The translations under genes were made by a program, and so were the position numbers. From Kosakonia radicincitans DSM 16656 (GTDB taxonomy: Bacteria > Pseudomonadota > Gammaproteobacteria > Enterobacterales > Enterobacteriaceae), in contig NZ_CP018016.1 in the NCBI RefSeq assembly GCF_000280495.2, forward strand, positions 1,364,001-1,428,000: a stretch of 64,000 bases of DNA, written 5' to 3'. Under the pieces are notes generated by a model. It searched no databases, had not been told where the DNA came from, and saw nothing but the letters and a program-made list of their open reading frames with translations. Positions within the stretch are counted from its first letter, which is position 1. Each line of letters begins with the position of its first letter. Positions 47,928-57,835 of this stretch are shown here, piece after piece.

Positions 47928-48548
47928 GTGGAAATTTACGAGAACGAAAACGACCAGGTTGACGCTATCAAGCGCTTCTTTGCCGAAAATGGCAAAGCGC
48001 TGGCTGTTGGGGTTGTTTTGGGTATTGGTGCGCTGATGGGCTGGCGTTACTGGAACGGCCATCAGGCAGATACGGCGAGAGCTTCATCGCAGGCCTATGA
48101 AAACGCGATTTCCGCGCTTCAGGCTGATAAGCCAGAGTCGTTCACAGCTGCGGAGAAATTTGCCGCTGACAACAAAAACACTTATGGCGCGCTGGCTTCA
48201 CTGGAACTGGCACAGCAATACGTAGAAAAAAATGAACTGGATAAAGCAGCCGCGCAATTGCAACAGGGGCTTGCTGCGACCAGTGATGAAAATCTGCAGT
48301 CGATGATCAACGTTCGTCTGGCCCGTGTTCAGGTGCAGCAGAAGCAGCAAGACGCTGCGCTCAAAACGCTGGATGCCGTTAAAGGCGAAAGCTGGTCGGC
48401 AATTGTTGCCGATCTGCGCGGTGAAGCGCTGTTGAGCAAAGGCGACAAACAAGGTGCGCGCACCGCATGGGAAAACGGCATTAAAAACAATGCTTCTCCT
48501 GCGCTCAGCGAAATGATGCAGATGAAAATTAATAATTTGTCCATCTAA
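47928..48548 (+). CDS. yfgM: YfgM, ancillary SecYEG/PpiD chaperone partner
   Basis: YfgM is a single-span inner-membrane protein with a periplasmic TPR-like domain that works with PpiD at the SecYEG translocon. It has 206 residues. The membrane helix is at about residues 23-43 and helical repeats fill 60-200. It starts with GTG at 47928 after AAGGAGAAGG. It is followed by bamB in the conserved hisS-yfgM-bamB-der order. Confidence 0.95.
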   Translation: MEIYENENDQVDAIKRFFAENGKALAVGVVLGIGALMGWRYWNGHQADTARASSQAYENAISALQADKPESFTAAEKFAADNKNTYGALASLELAQQYVEKNELDKAAAQLQQGLAATSDENLQSMINVRLARVQVQQKQQDAALKTLDAVKGESWSAIVADLRGEALLSKGDKQGARTAWENGIKNNASPALSEMMQMKINNLSI

Positions 48549-48558
48549 GAGGGACCCG

Positions 48559-49737
48559 ATGCAATTGCGTAAATTACTTCTGCCAGGGCTGCTTTCCGTG
48601 ACGTTATTGAGCGGCTGTTCCCTGTTCAATAGCGAAGAAGATGTTGTCAAAATGTCCCCGCTGCCGGTGGTTGAAAATCAGTTCACCCCGACAACCGCGT
48701 GGAGCACTTCTGTCGGCAACGGTATCGGCGATTTCTATTCTAACCTGCACCCGGCATTTGCTGACGGCGTAGTGTATGCTGCCGATCGTCACGGCGTGGT
48801 GAAAGCGGTCAGCATTGAAGATGGCCATGAAATCTGGTCGGTCAATCTGGCAGAGAAAGACGGCTGGTTCTCCACGCGCGCTGCGTTGCTTTCCGGCGGT
48901 GTAACCGTTTCTGGCGGTCATGTGTACGTCGGTACTGAGAAAGCGCAGGTTTATGCCCTCAATACCAGCGATGGTTCGAAGGCCTGGCAGGCAAAAGTTG
49001 CTGGTGAAGCACTTTCCCGCCCAGTAGTGAGCGACGGTCTGGTGCTGATTCATACCAGTAACGGCCAGTTGCAGGCGCTGAATGAAAGCGATGGCGCGGT
49101 GAAATGGACGGTCAACCTGGATATGCCTGCGCTCTCCCTGCGCGGCGAATCTGCGCCGACTACCGCCTTTGGCGCAGCGATTGTTGGTGGCGATAATGGC
49201 CGTGTGAGCGCGGTACTGATGCAGCAGGGCCAGATGATTTGGCAGCAGCGCATCTCCCAGGCGAATGGCCCGACCGAAATCGATCGCCTGAGCGATGTGG
49301 ATACCACGCCGGTTGTGGTTGACAACGTCGTTTATGCACTGGCTTATAACGGCAACCTGACGGCGCTTGATCTGCGCAGCGGCCAGATCATGTGGAAACG
49401 TGAGCTGGGCTCGGTGAGCGACTTCGTTGTTGATGGTAATCGTATCTACATTATCGATCAGAATGACCGCGTTCTGGCACTGACCACCGACGGTGGCGTG
49501 ACCCTGTGGACGCAAAGCGATCTGCTGCACCGTAACCTTACCGCTCCGGCGTTGTATAATGGTTACATCGTGACAGGCGATAGTGAAGGTTATGTTCACT
49601 GGATCAACGTTGAAGACGGGCGCTTCGTCGCGCAGCAGAAAGTCGACAGTTCCGGTTTCCTGACCGAGCCAGTCGTAGCTGGTGGCAAGCTGCTGATCCA
49701 GGCGAAAGACGGTACGCTGTACGCACTCTCGCGCTAA
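48559..49737 (+). CDS. bamB: Outer-membrane assembly lipoprotein BamB
   Basis: BamB is the beta-propeller lipoprotein of the BAM complex that inserts outer-membrane proteins. It has 392 residues. The lipobox L-L-S-G-C puts the acylated cysteine at residue 20, with Ser at +2 directing it to the outer membrane. Repeated PQQ-like blades (for example D-G-S-K-A-W-Q and D-L-R-S-G-Q-I-M-W) form the eight-bladed propeller. Confidence 0.98.
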   Translation: MQLRKLLLPGLLSVTLLSGCSLFNSEEDVVKMSPLPVVENQFTPTTAWSTSVGNGIGDFYSNLHPAFADGVVYAADRHGVVKAVSIEDGHEIWSVNLAEKDGWFSTRAALLSGGVTVSGGHVYVGTEKAQVYALNTSDGSKAWQAKVAGEALSRPVVSDGLVLIHTSNGQLQALNESDGAVKWTVNLDMPALSLRGESAPTTAFGAAIVGGDNGRVSAVLMQQGQMIWQQRISQANGPTEIDRLSDVDTTPVVVDNVVYALAYNGNLTALDLRSGQIMWKRELGSVSDFVVDGNRIYIIDQNDRVLALTTDGGVTLWTQSDLLHRNLTAPALYNGYIVTGDSEGYVHWINVEDGRFVAQQKVDSSGFLTEPVVAGGKLLIQAKDGTLYALSR

Positions 49738-49763
49738 CTGCGCTGAGTTTGTCGTTTCCGAAG

Positions 49764-49789
49764 ACGGCTCCTGTTGCAGGAGCCGTTTT
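49764..49789 (+). terminator. bamB rho-independent terminator
   Basis: ACGGCTCCTG, TTG, CAGGAGCCGT followed by TTT lies between bamB and der. Confidence 0.85.
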
Positions 49790-49857
49790 CCTGTTTTTAA
49801 AACGCCGCGCAAATTGCGACGTTTTGCTAATGAATTTCCTGTAATGAGGCTTTAAAC

Positions 49858-51333
49858 ATGGTACCTGTGGTCGCGCTTGTCGGGCGCCCTAACGTTGGAA
49901 AATCCACGCTATTTAACCGCTTAACACGCACCCGTGATGCGCTGGTGGCCGATTTCCCGGGTCTGACTCGTGACCGTAAGTACGGTCGTGCTGAAGTAGA
50001 AGGCCGCGAATTTATCTGTATCGATACCGGCGGTATTGATGGCACTGAAGACGGTGTGGAAACGCGCATGGCGGAACAGTCGCTGCTGGCGATTGAAGAA
50101 GCCGATGTTGTGCTGTTTATGGTGGATGCCCGCGCGGGTCTGATGCCAGCAGATACGGCTATTGCTAAGCATCTGCGTTCACGCGAAAAACCGACTTTCC
50201 TCGTCGCTAATAAAACCGACGGTCTGGACCCGGATCAGGCAACCGCGGATTTCTACGCGCTGGGCCTCGGTGAAATTTATGCCATCGCCGCTTCTCACGG
50301 TCGCGGTGTCACCAGCCTGCTGGAGCACGTGCTGATGCCGTGGATGGACGAACTGAATCCGCCGGAAGAGGTGGATGAAGACGCCGAGTACTGGGCGCAG
50401 TTCGAAGCCCGTGAAAATGGCGAAGAAGAAGAGCCGGAAGAGGAGTTCAACCCGCAGGATCTGCCGATCAAGCTGGCGATTGTCGGTCGTCCGAACGTCG
50501 GTAAGTCTACACTCACTAACCGCATTCTCGGCGAAGATCGCGTGGTGGTGTACGACATGCCGGGCACCACGCGCGACAGTATTTACATTCCGATGCAGCG
50601 CGATGAACGTGAGTACGTACTTATCGACACCGCCGGTGTGCGTAAGCGCGGTAAGATCACCGACGTGGTGGAAAAATTCTCCGTTATCAAAACCCTACAA
50701 GCGATTGAAGACGCCAACGTGGTATTACTGGTGATTGATGCCCGCGAAGGCATCTCTGACCAGGATTTGTCGCTGCTGGGCTTTATCCTTAACAGCGGCC
50801 GCTCGCTGGTGATTGTCGTCAACAAGTGGGACGGCCTGAGCCAGGAAGTGAAAGAGCAGGTTAAAGAGACGCTGGATTACCGTCTCGGCTTTATCGACTT
50901 TGCCCGAGTGCATTTTATCTCTGCGCTGCACGGCAGCGGTGTTGGCAACCTGTTCGAATCCGTACGCGAAGCTTATGACAGCTCCACACGTCGCGTCAGT
51001 ACCGCGCTGTTGACCCGTATTATGAATATGGCTGCGGAAGATCATCAGCCGCCGCTGGTGCGCGGTCGCCGCGTGAAGCTGAAATATGCCCACGCCGGTG
51101 GTTATAACCCGCCGATTGTGGTGATCCACGGCAACCAGGTAAAAGACCTGCCGGATTCCTATAAACGCTATCTGATGAACTACTTCCGCAAATCGCTGGA
51201 CGTAATGGGTACGCCAATCCGTATTCAGTTCAAGGAAGGGGAAAACCCGTTTGCGGATAAGCGCAACACCCTGACGCCGAACCAGCTGCGTAAGCGTAAG
51301 CGCCTGATTAAACACATTAAGAAGAGTAAGTAA
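49858..51333 (+). CDS. der: Ribosome assembly GTPase Der
   Basis: Der (EngA) is an essential GTPase with two tandem G domains, needed for 50S subunit assembly. It has 491 residues. The P-loop G-R-P-N-V-G-K-S appears twice, near residues 9 and 211, with N-K-T-D and N-K-W-D specificity motifs. An acidic linker lies between the domains and a KH-like C-terminal domain ends with a basic tail. In E. coli yfgJ follows directly; here an extra lipoprotein gene intervenes. Confidence 0.97.
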   Translation: MVPVVALVGRPNVGKSTLFNRLTRTRDALVADFPGLTRDRKYGRAEVEGREFICIDTGGIDGTEDGVETRMAEQSLLAIEEADVVLFMVDARAGLMPADTAIAKHLRSREKPTFLVANKTDGLDPDQATADFYALGLGEIYAIAASHGRGVTSLLEHVLMPWMDELNPPEEVDEDAEYWAQFEARENGEEEEPEEEFNPQDLPIKLAIVGRPNVGKSTLTNRILGEDRVVVYDMPGTTRDSIYIPMQRDEREYVLIDTAGVRKRGKITDVVEKFSVIKTLQAIEDANVVLLVIDAREGISDQDLSLLGFILNSGRSLVIVVNKWDGLSQEVKEQVKETLDYRLGFIDFARVHFISALHGSGVGNLFESVREAYDSSTRRVSTALLTRIMNMAAEDHQPPLVRGRRVKLKYAHAGGYNPPIVVIHGNQVKDLPDSYKRYLMNYFRKSLDVMGTPIRIQFKEGENPFADKRNTLTPNQLRKRKRLIKHIKKSK

Positions 51334-51654
51334 TTACTCGCTTTAAACCCGCAAATCTGAAGCGAACCCCGAAAGTTGGATAGCCAACGAGTAGGGGTTT
51401 TACGTTTTAAGCCCAGGCAAATTATAAAGTGTATTTGAAGCGGTAGTGATGCTTCACGGCGGCACCGGCTATTTTTCCCTTCACCGGTTGGGCGCATGGC
51501 GCCTCAGATGAAATTACTTCCAGATCGTAACCCGTCACATTTTTCAATTTATATAACAAGGTCTTCCGAAACGAGGAGGATATGTCTGCAATCGTTTAAA
51601 AGAAAAAAACTTCCTGTTAGGATTAATCTCATCATTTACAGATGAGATAGGGAT
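51334..51654. other. der to lipoprotein spacer
   Basis: This 321-base gap holds no supported gene. A terminator-like branched hairpin for der lies at 51365-51400: AACCCC pairs with GGGGTT around an inner stem GTTGG/CCAAC, followed by TTTACGTTTT. The rest becomes AT-rich toward the lipoprotein gene. A small hairpin CTCATC-ATTTACA-GATGAG lies at 51628-51646, just before the lipoprotein start. Confidence 0.55.
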
Positions 51655-52794
51655 ATGAAAAAAACGGTTGTAGCAACATTGGTGGCATTAACTCTGTTGA
51701 CGGGGTGTGGCCCTAAAGAATTGACCCCTGAGCAGAAACAGGAAGTCACAAATCTAAAAAATGAATTATCACGCACGGAAACTGAAATCTCTGCTGCGAA
51801 TGAGACAGGTAAGCAGTTTGCGGGCGGGCTAATTAAGAATCTGGTTACGGCAAGGCTGGAAGTTTTAGGAACCAATAAGGCTCTTTTGGAACAGCGTATT
51901 AATGCGATTGAAGCAGGGGCGAAGATTGAAATAGCCGTCAGTAGCGTAAAACCTGATCCGGAACTTGCCAGTTCGATTAAAGCCGAAATGGACACTCTTA
52001 ATACCAGAATCGATGAAGCGAAGGCCGATGCTAACCAGTACACTGGCGGATTAATCCAGGCTTTGAAATTGTCGACTGTTGCGACGCAAGAACAAAGTAT
52101 GGCGATGCTACAGCAGAAATATTTAATCGCTAAATATGGCCTGGCTGAGATCAAAGTTGATTCACAATCAATAAGTAACACAAAAGTCGACAAGGAACCC
52201 GCACAGCAAAACAGTCCGGTTCAACAATCACCTAAAATGCCTCCGGCAGAAGGACCATTTGGGTTAGAAGCTGGATTGTCAAAACAAAATATTGAAGATA
52301 TGACTGGCGTTGAACTTAAGCCTTTAGAAAATAGCGTTAACCTTTACACTACGTCGAAATTGCCTAAACAAAATGCTGATTTCGAGGTGTTCGGGCTTCA
52401 GATCTCCCCCAAAGCTGGACTCTGTCAAATACGCGCAGTAGGTAAAAGCATTAATACGGACAGTTATGGAATTGCTTTGAAATCGAAGTTTGAGGAGTTA
52501 AGTAACGCCTTAACCTCTATCTATGGTAAAGCCGACAAAAGCGATTATCTTCTGTCTGGTTCTCTCTGGAAAGAACCACAAGATTGGGTGATGGCATTAA
52601 ATAAAAAAGAACGCTTTTTATCTGCGGAGTGGAAAGGAGAAAAAGGGTCTCCATTAAAAAACAATCTCAGTATGGTATCTCTCGACGTACGGGCGACAGG
52701 TACAGATACCGGGTATTTATATCTGCAATATAATTTTACTAATGATAGCACTTGTAAAGAAGAGGTTGAGGGAGCGAAGAAAAGTTCGCTTTAA
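51655..52794 (+). CDS. Unknown lipoprotein with duplicated module
   Basis: I do not recognise this 379-residue protein. A signal peptide with lipobox L-L-T-G-C18 makes it a lipoprotein; Gly at +2 would not retain it in the inner membrane. Residues 34-81 and 108-155 are an ungapped internal repeat with a 74-residue offset, centred on (F/Y)-(A/T)-G-G-L-I (55-60 and 129-134); both copies look helical/coiled-coil. A Pro/Gln-rich linker (about 180-205) leads to a C-terminal domain with two cysteines that could pair. Codon use is AT-rich compared with its neighbours, suggesting transfer. It splits the der-yfgJ neighbourhood. An AGATAGGG ribosome binding site precedes the ATG. It seems monocistronic, with hairpins on both sides. 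Confidence 0.85.
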   Translation: MKKTVVATLVALTLLTGCGPKELTPEQKQEVTNLKNELSRTETEISAANETGKQFAGGLIKNLVTARLEVLGTNKALLEQRINAIEAGAKIEIAVSSVKPDPELASSIKAEMDTLNTRIDEAKADANQYTGGLIQALKLSTVATQEQSMAMLQQKYLIAKYGLAEIKVDSQSISNTKVDKEPAQQNSPVQQSPKMPPAEGPFGLEAGLSKQNIEDMTGVELKPLENSVNLYTTSKLPKQNADFEVFGLQISPKAGLCQIRAVGKSINTDSYGIALKSKFEELSNALTSIYGKADKSDYLLSGSLWKEPQDWVMALNKKERFLSAEWKGEKGSPLKNNLSMVSLDVRATGTDTGYLYLQYNFTNDSTCKEEVEGAKKSSL

Positions 52795-52811
52795 ATTCCG
52801 CTTCAAATCCT

Positions 52812-52828
52812 GCCCCTGCATAAGGGGC
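52812..52828 (+). terminator. Terminator-like hairpin after the lipoprotein gene
   Basis: GCCCCTGCATAAGGGGC is a small hairpin 17 bases after the stop, followed by TATTCTT. The rest of the 287-base gap to yfgJ is AT-rich and holds no supported gene. Confidence 0.55.
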
Positions 52829-53081
52829 TATTCTTGTATGAAAAATAACGTCTAAAAACAAATATAATAGTGAGTGAAGTTTAATTGAGTATATTTTTTA
52901 GCATGGGTTATTGCGAAGCTCTTTAGCTTTCATTGCCAAAAATAACTTTCACAATTCCAAATCAGATTCTTTAGGTTTAATTCGCGGAAGTGTTACGAAT
53001 TGGCTGATGAACTGAATCCGGCAGGTTTTGTCACTTAAGGTGTATGATAAGGGCAGTGAAAAAATAAACGAGGAGAGCGTT

Positions 53082-53297
53082 ATGGATCTCAAATGCCCAA
53101 TCTGCCACAACCCGCTGGAACTGGTGGGAACGCATGCGCATTGCGACAGTTGCGACAATGATATTGAAGTACAGGCAAACTGCCCGGAGTGCCATCAGCC
53201 TCTGGAAGTGTTAAAAGCCTGCGGCGCGGTGGACTTTTTTTGCCAGCACGGCCACGGGTTGATCTCTAAAAAACGCGTCGAATTTACCCCGCTTTAA
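53082..53297 (+). CDS. yfgJ: Zinc-ribbon protein YfgJ
   Basis: YfgJ is a 71-residue zinc-ribbon protein of unknown role. Four C-x-x-C/H pairs are seen (C-P-I-C, C-D-S-C, C-P-E-C-H, and a late C-Q-H-G-H), enough for two zinc sites. The frame is open 18 codons upstream, but the ATG at 53082 has GAGGAGAG and matches the E. coli start. The last four bases overlap the end of the convergent inhibitor gene. Confidence 0.92.
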   Translation: MDLKCPICHNPLELVGTHAHCDSCDNDIEVQANCPECHQPLEVLKACGAVDFFCQHGHGLISKKRVEFTPL

Positions 53298-53635
53298 GGC
53301 TTGCAGATGCAGGCTTCGCCATCGCGCCACAGTTCCACCAGCGACGGTGGCGCTTTACTTTCCGGGATCAGCAACAGCACATCGGTCTGCTGCGTGGTCC
53401 AGGTTATCTGCAAACGGTAAAAACGCTGATCGCCGCGCCCCGGTGAATCCGGCTGCCCGGGCGGTTGCCCGAGCGGCAGGGTCTGATGCAGGATACTGAC
53501 CAGGCGCTGGCGCTGTTCCGCGTTAAGCTGAGCAATCACGATTTTTCGCGTGCCGCTCAGCTTCGGGATATAAGCCAGCCCGCCTTCGCGGGCGACTTCG
53601 ACCACAGCATCATCGGTCAATTCGGGTTCGTTCAT
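53294..53635 (-). CDS. Emfourin-type protealysin inhibitor
   Basis: This 113-residue protein lies directly downstream of an M4 protease and resembles the emfourin family of protealysin inhibitors, first described in Serratia. Its start codon overlaps the protease stop codon by one base (TAATG), so the two are translationally coupled and made in linked amounts. It has no signal peptide, fitting a cytoplasmic partner for a protease that also lacks one. Its 3' end overlaps convergent yfgJ by four bases. Assignment rests on context and moderate sequence resemblance. Confidence 0.85.
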   Translation of the reverse strand: MNEPELTDDAVVEVAREGGLAYIPKLSGTRKIVIAQLNAEQRQRLVSILHQTLPLGQPPGQPDSPGRGDQRFYRLQITWTTQQTDVLLLIPESKAPPSLVELWRDGEACICKP

Positions 53636-54660
53636 TACAACACTCCAACCTCTTTCCAGGCCTTCTCGATAGCGTCCGCAACCTGCTGGCCCGAGCGTTT
53701 TTCGCCGTGCTGAATGGTCAGTTTCGCAAAGGCAGCGAAATCGGCATTTTGCGCCAGCGCCTTATCGCAGACGGTATCGTACCAGGCGTAACCGGCTTTT
53801 TCCCAGGCATAGCCGCCAATCGCCGTCGCCGCAAGGTAAAACGCGCGGTTGGGAATACCGGAATTCAGATGCACGCCGCCGTTATCTTCACGGGTTTTCA
53901 CAAAATCTTTCATGTGCGCAGGCTGCGGATCTTTACCCAGCAGCGGGTCATCATAGGCGGTGCCGGGATGAGACATTGAACGCAGGCCTTTGCCATTAAT
54001 TCCTTTTGCCAGCAACCCTTCGCCGATGATCCAATCGGCCTGATCCGCCGTTTGCTGCTTGTGGTACTGCTTCACCAGCGATCCAAAAACATCCGATAAC
54101 GACTCATTAAGCGCACCAGATTGTTCAAAATAGATCAGCGCGGCTTCCGTTTCTGTGACGCCGTGGCTGAGTTCATGCGCTACTACATCAATCGCGATGG
54201 TAAAGCGATTGAAGATTTCACCGTCGCCGTCGCCAAACACCATCTGCTGACCATTCCAGAAAGCGTTCTGATATTGCTGACCATAATGCACGGTACCGCT
54301 CAGCACCATTCCCTTATTATCTAGGGAGTTACGCTGTAAAACCTGCCAGAAAAAGTCGTGGGTAACACCGAGATAGTCGTAAGCTTCATCCACGGCAACA
54401 TCACCATTCGATGGCTGGCCTTCGTAGCGTACCTGCTTACCGGGCAGGCTCTCTTTTTGCTGCGCATCATAAATATCGCGTACCAGCTCGCCGGGTGAGG
54501 TGACCAGCGGCGCGCTGGGTTTGCCGTGGCTGTGCGCCATCAGCGTCTGCACATGGGTTAATGTTTGTTGTGCGCAACGCTGCTGCATTTCTGATCCGTG
54601 GTCGATAATGCGGCGAAGAATATAGGGTGGGATAACGCTGCTAAACGGGCGTGTTTTCAT
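53635..54660 (-). CDS. Protealysin-type M4 metalloprotease
   Basis: This is a thermolysin-family zinc protease of 341 residues. The zinc motif H162-E163-L-S-H166 and third ligand E186 (N-E-S-L-S-D) are intact, as is the catalytic histidine H264 in H-L-N-S-G-I-P-N. It has the short propeptide of protealysins (about 50 residues, with the conserved P-P-Y-I-L-R-R) and no Sec signal peptide, so export, if any, is not by the usual route. Protealysins of Serratia can cleave actin and have been linked to host-cell invasion; no such role is shown here. The coupled inhibitor gene follows. Confidence 0.92.
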   Translation of the reverse strand: MKTRPFSSVIPPYILRRIIDHGSEMQQRCAQQTLTHVQTLMAHSHGKPSAPLVTSPGELVRDIYDAQQKESLPGKQVRYEGQPSNGDVAVDEAYDYLGVTHDFFWQVLQRNSLDNKGMVLSGTVHYGQQYQNAFWNGQQMVFGDGDGEIFNRFTIAIDVVAHELSHGVTETEAALIYFEQSGALNESLSDVFGSLVKQYHKQQTADQADWIIGEGLLAKGINGKGLRSMSHPGTAYDDPLLGKDPQPAHMKDFVKTREDNGGVHLNSGIPNRAFYLAATAIGGYAWEKAGYAWYDTVCDKALAQNADFAAFAKLTIQHGEKRSGQQVADAIEKAWKEVGVL

Positions 54661-54724
54661 GTCGCTCTCCTTGATGAAAAGAACAACAAAAGTATAGGGG
54701 CAGCTTATAGATTAATCGTACAAA

Positions 54725-56098
54725 TTAAGATGATTTACGCTGGCGCGGTTTCTTTACGGGCGTCACGTTGCTGACTTCACTCTCCACCCAGCCGTCATTC
54801 AGGCGGGTGGTAAGCTTATCGCCGACTTTCACCTGGCGGGTTTTTTTCAGAACTTCGCCAGCCGGAGAGGTGGTCACGCTGTAACCGCGCGCCAGCGTCG
54901 CCAGCGGGCTGACGGCTTCCAGATGCGTAATAGCAGAACCAAAACGTTCGCGCGTGGTGCTTACACGGTCGCGAATGTTCTGGCTAAGGCGATATTCCAG
55001 TTGCTGCACGCGGCTTTGCGCGCGATGAATCCGCGGCTGCGGGTTTTGCTGATTCAGACGTTGCATCACGCGCTGCTGACGGGCAGAAGCGCGTTTTAAC
55101 TGTGTATCCAGCGCGTTTTGCATGCGCTGCTGCAGGCGCTCCAGCACCGTTTGCTGGCGTGCCAGCCGTAACTGTGGGTGCTGCTGTTGCAGGCGATGGT
55201 TCAGCAGGGCAAAGCGGCGGTTGCGGCCAGCCAGGTAATAATCCATCGACATCTCTAAGCGCTGCTGCATCGCCTGTACCTGGCGCAGCAATTCAAGCTG
55301 GTTGCGGCTGACAATTTCCGCTGCGGCCGAAGGCGTTGGCGCGCGCAGATCGGCAACAAAATCGGCAATCGTGACATCGGTTTCATGACCGACGGCGCTG
55401 ACCACCGGAATGCGACTTGCGAAAATCGCACGTGCGACGCGTTCGTCGTTAAAGCTCCAGAGATCTTCCAGCGAGCCGCCGCCGCGACCAACAATCAGCA
55501 CGTCGCACTCCTGACGTGCGTTTGCCAGCGCAATGGCACGTACGATTTGCTCCGGCGCGTCTTCGCCCTGCACCGCCGTTGGGTAGATGACTACCGGCAG
55601 CGACGGATCGCGGCGTTTCAACACGTGCAGAATATCGTGCAGCGCCGCGCCGGTTTTCGACGTGATCACACCCACGCAGTGCGCAGGCGAGGGGAGAGGC
55701 TGCTTAAGCTGCTGATCAAACAACCCTTCAGCAGCGAGTTTGGCTTTTAGCTGCTCATACTTCTGCTGCAACAAGCCTTCGCCGGCCGGTTGCATGCTTT
55801 CGACGATAATCTGGTATTCCCCGCGCGGTTCATACAGTGTGATGTTGGCGCGAACCAGCACCTGCTGGCCGTGTTGCGGGCGGAATGTAACGCGGCGGTT
55901 GCTGTTGCGGAACATCGCGCAGCGCACCTGAGCGGTATCGTCTTTTAAGGTGAAGTACCAGTGGCCGGAAGCGGGCTGGGTAAAATTGGAGATTTCCCCG
56001 CTGATCCACACCTGACCGAGTTCGCGTTCCAGCAGTAAACGCACCGACTGGTTCAGGCGGCTGACGGTATAAATTGAGGGGGATTGGAACGACGACAT
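54725..56098 (-). CDS. xseA: Exodeoxyribonuclease VII large subunit
   Basis: XseA is the large subunit of ExoVII, which degrades single-stranded DNA from both ends with multiple copies of XseB. It has 457 residues. An N-terminal OB fold (about 1-100) is followed by the catalytic domain with [10 protein letters not shown] and D-V-L-I-V-G-R-G, and by a long coiled-coil region with many Gln and Arg. A basic C-terminal tail ends the protein. It is divergent from guaB, as in E. coli. Confidence 0.96.
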   Translation of the reverse strand: MSSFQSPSIYTVSRLNQSVRLLLERELGQVWISGEISNFTQPASGHWYFTLKDDTAQVRCAMFRNSNRRVTFRPQHGQQVLVRANITLYEPRGEYQIIVESMQPAGEGLLQQKYEQLKAKLAAEGLFDQQLKQPLPSPAHCVGVITSKTGAALHDILHVLKRRDPSLPVVIYPTAVQGEDAPEQIVRAIALANARQECDVLIVGRGGGSLEDLWSFNDERVARAIFASRIPVVSAVGHETDVTIADFVADLRAPTPSAAAEIVSRNQLELLRQVQAMQQRLEMSMDYYLAGRNRRFALLNHRLQQQHPQLRLARQQTVLERLQQRMQNALDTQLKRASARQQRVMQRLNQQNPQPRIHRAQSRVQQLEYRLSQNIRDRVSTTRERFGSAITHLEAVSPLATLARGYSVTTSPAGEVLKKTRQVKVGDKLTTRLNDGWVESEVSNVTPVKKPRQRKSS

Positions 56099-56186
56099 GT
56101 GAGCCAGATCAAATTCTAAATCAGCAGGTTATTCAGTCGATAGTAACCCGATACGAGGGGATGGCAAGTTTTTTCTCAAAAAAGTG

Positions 56187-56215
56187 TGGATGCAATCGGT
56201 TACGCTCTGTATAAT
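56187..56215 (+). promoter_or_regulatory. guaBA promoter with PurR-like operator
   Basis: TATAAT at 56210-56215 and TGGATG at 56187-56192 are spaced by 17 bases. ATGCAATCGGTTACGC at 56190-56205 matches the PurR operator in 11 of 16 positions and lies over the spacer. A GC-rich stretch after the -10 (GCCACGG) resembles the discriminator of stringently controlled promoters, known for guaB in E. coli. Confidence 0.75.
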
Positions 56216-56256
56216 GCCACGGCAATATTTAACCCCCCAGGTCAGAGATATTGCCC

Positions 56257-57723
56257 ATGCTACGTATTGCTAAAGAAGCACTGACGTTTGACGACGTCCT
56301 CCTCGTTCCCGCTCACTCCACCGTTCTGCCGAATACTGCCGACTTGAGCACGCAGCTCACCAAAACCATTCGCCTGAACATTCCTATGCTCTCTGCGGCG
56401 ATGGATACCGTGACTGAAGCGCGTCTGGCGATTGCGCTGGCACAGGAAGGCGGCATTGGCTTTATTCACAAAAACATGTCTATCGAGCGCCAGGCGGAAG
56501 AAGTTCGCCGCGTGAAGAAACATGAATCCGGTGTGGTTAAAGATCCACAAACCGTTCTGCCGACCACCACCCTGCGCGAAGTAAAAGAACTGACCGAACG
56601 TAACGGCTTTGCCGGTTACCCGGTTGTCAACGGCGACAACGAACTGGTCGGCATCATCACCGGTCGTGACGTGCGTTTCGTCACCGATCTGAGCCAGCCG
56701 GTCAGCGTGTATATGACGCCGAAAGAGCGTCTGGTGACCGTTCGCGAAGGGGAATCCCGCGAAGTCGTATTCGCCAAAATGCACGAAAAACGCGTTGAAA
56801 AAGCGCTGGTCGTTGACGAAAGCTTCCACCTGCGCGGCATGATCACCGTGAAAGACTTCCAGAAAGCAGAACGTAAACCGAACGCCTGTAAAGATGAGCA
56901 AGGCCAACTGCGCGTTGGCGCGGCAGTCGGCGCTGGCGCCGGTAACGAAGAGCGTGTTGACGCGCTGGTTGCTGCAGGCGTTGACGTACTGCTGATCGAC
57001 TCCTCTCACGGCCACTCCGAAGGCGTGTTGCAGCGCATTCGCGAAACCCGTGCTAAATACCCGGATCTGCAAATCATCGGCGGTAACGTCGCAACTGGCG
57101 CAGGTGCTCGTGCCCTGGCTGAAGCTGGCGTGAGCGCGGTGAAAGTCGGTATCGGCCCAGGCTCCATCTGTACTACCCGCATCGTAACCGGCGTAGGCGT
57201 TCCGCAGATCACTGCGGTTTCCGACGCGGTTGAAGCGCTGGAAGGCACCGGCATTCCGGTTATCGCCGACGGCGGTATCCGTTTCTCCGGCGACATCGCC
57301 AAAGCCATCGCCGCAGGCGCTGCCGCAGTCATGGTTGGCTCTATGCTGGCCGGTACTGAAGAATCCCCGGGTGAAATCGAACTTTACCAGGGCCGTTCTT
57401 ACAAATCTTACCGCGGTATGGGTTCTCTGGGCGCGATGTCCAAAGGCTCTTCCGACCGTTACTTCCAGAGCGATAACGCTGCCGACAAACTGGTGCCGGA
57501 AGGTATCGAAGGTCGCGTTGCCTATAAAGGCCGCCTGAAAGAGATCATTCACCAGCAGATGGGCGGCCTGCGCTCCTGTATGGGTCTGACCGGCTGTGGT
57601 ACTATCGACGACCTGCGTACTAAAGCGGAATTTGTACGCATCAGCGGTGCCGGTATCCAGGAAAGCCACGTTCACGACGTGACCATCACCAAGGAATCCC
57701 CGAACTACCGCATGGGTTCTTAA
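56257..57723 (+). CDS. guaB: IMP dehydrogenase
   Basis: GuaB oxidises IMP to XMP with NAD, the first committed step of GMP synthesis. It has 488 residues from the ATG at 56257; a TTG two codons earlier is unlikely. Two CBS domains interrupt the TIM barrel (about 93-205). The catalytic cysteine is in G-P-G-S-I-C-T-T-R (near residue 305), with the flap at Y-R-G-M-G-S-L. guaA follows in the same operon. Confidence 0.98.
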   Translation: MLRIAKEALTFDDVLLVPAHSTVLPNTADLSTQLTKTIRLNIPMLSAAMDTVTEARLAIALAQEGGIGFIHKNMSIERQAEEVRRVKKHESGVVKDPQTVLPTTTLREVKELTERNGFAGYPVVNGDNELVGIITGRDVRFVTDLSQPVSVYMTPKERLVTVREGESREVVFAKMHEKRVEKALVVDESFHLRGMITVKDFQKAERKPNACKDEQGQLRVGAAVGAGAGNEERVDALVAAGVDVLLIDSSHGHSEGVLQRIRETRAKYPDLQIIGGNVATGAGARALAEAGVSAVKVGIGPGSICTTRIVTGVGVPQITAVSDAVEALEGTGIPVIADGGIRFSGDIAKAIAAGAAAVMVGSMLAGTEESPGEIELYQGRSYKSYRGMGSLGAMSKGSSDRYFQSDNAADKLVPEGIEGRVAYKGRLKEIIHQQMGGLRSCMGLTGCGTIDDLRTKAEFVRISGAGIQESHVHDVTITKESPNYRMGS

Positions 57724-57731
57724 TGATTTCC

Positions 57732-57755
57732 GCGCCCGGTGCTTTCACCGGGCGC
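57732..57755 (+). repeat. Hairpin between guaB and guaA
   Basis: GCGCCCGGTG, CTTT, CACCGGGCGC is a perfect 10-bp stem with a four-base loop in the guaB-guaA spacer. No T-run follows. It could stabilise upstream guaB mRNA. Confidence 0.65.
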
Positions 57756-57835
57756 TGACTTTCATACTCTCTGTTCAGGTTCAGCCTGCAAGACGACGAG
57801 TATATTCATTGCCACTTGCCTCGGAAGTAACGTCA

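Noticed and set aside
48604..49812. 402-codon minus-strand frame over bamB
   Set aside because: It is a codon-bias shadow of bamB, with no recognisable domains and no binding site.
51582..51599. AGGAGG followed by a five-codon frame (MSAIV) before the lipoprotein gene
   Set aside because: The spacing between the AGGAGG and the ATG is too short, and a five-codon frame is easily random. It might be a relic of a lost gene, but I cannot support that.
56260..57675. 471-codon minus-strand frame inside guaB
   Set aside because: The full antisense frame mirrors guaB codon bias; guaB is complete and clearly real.
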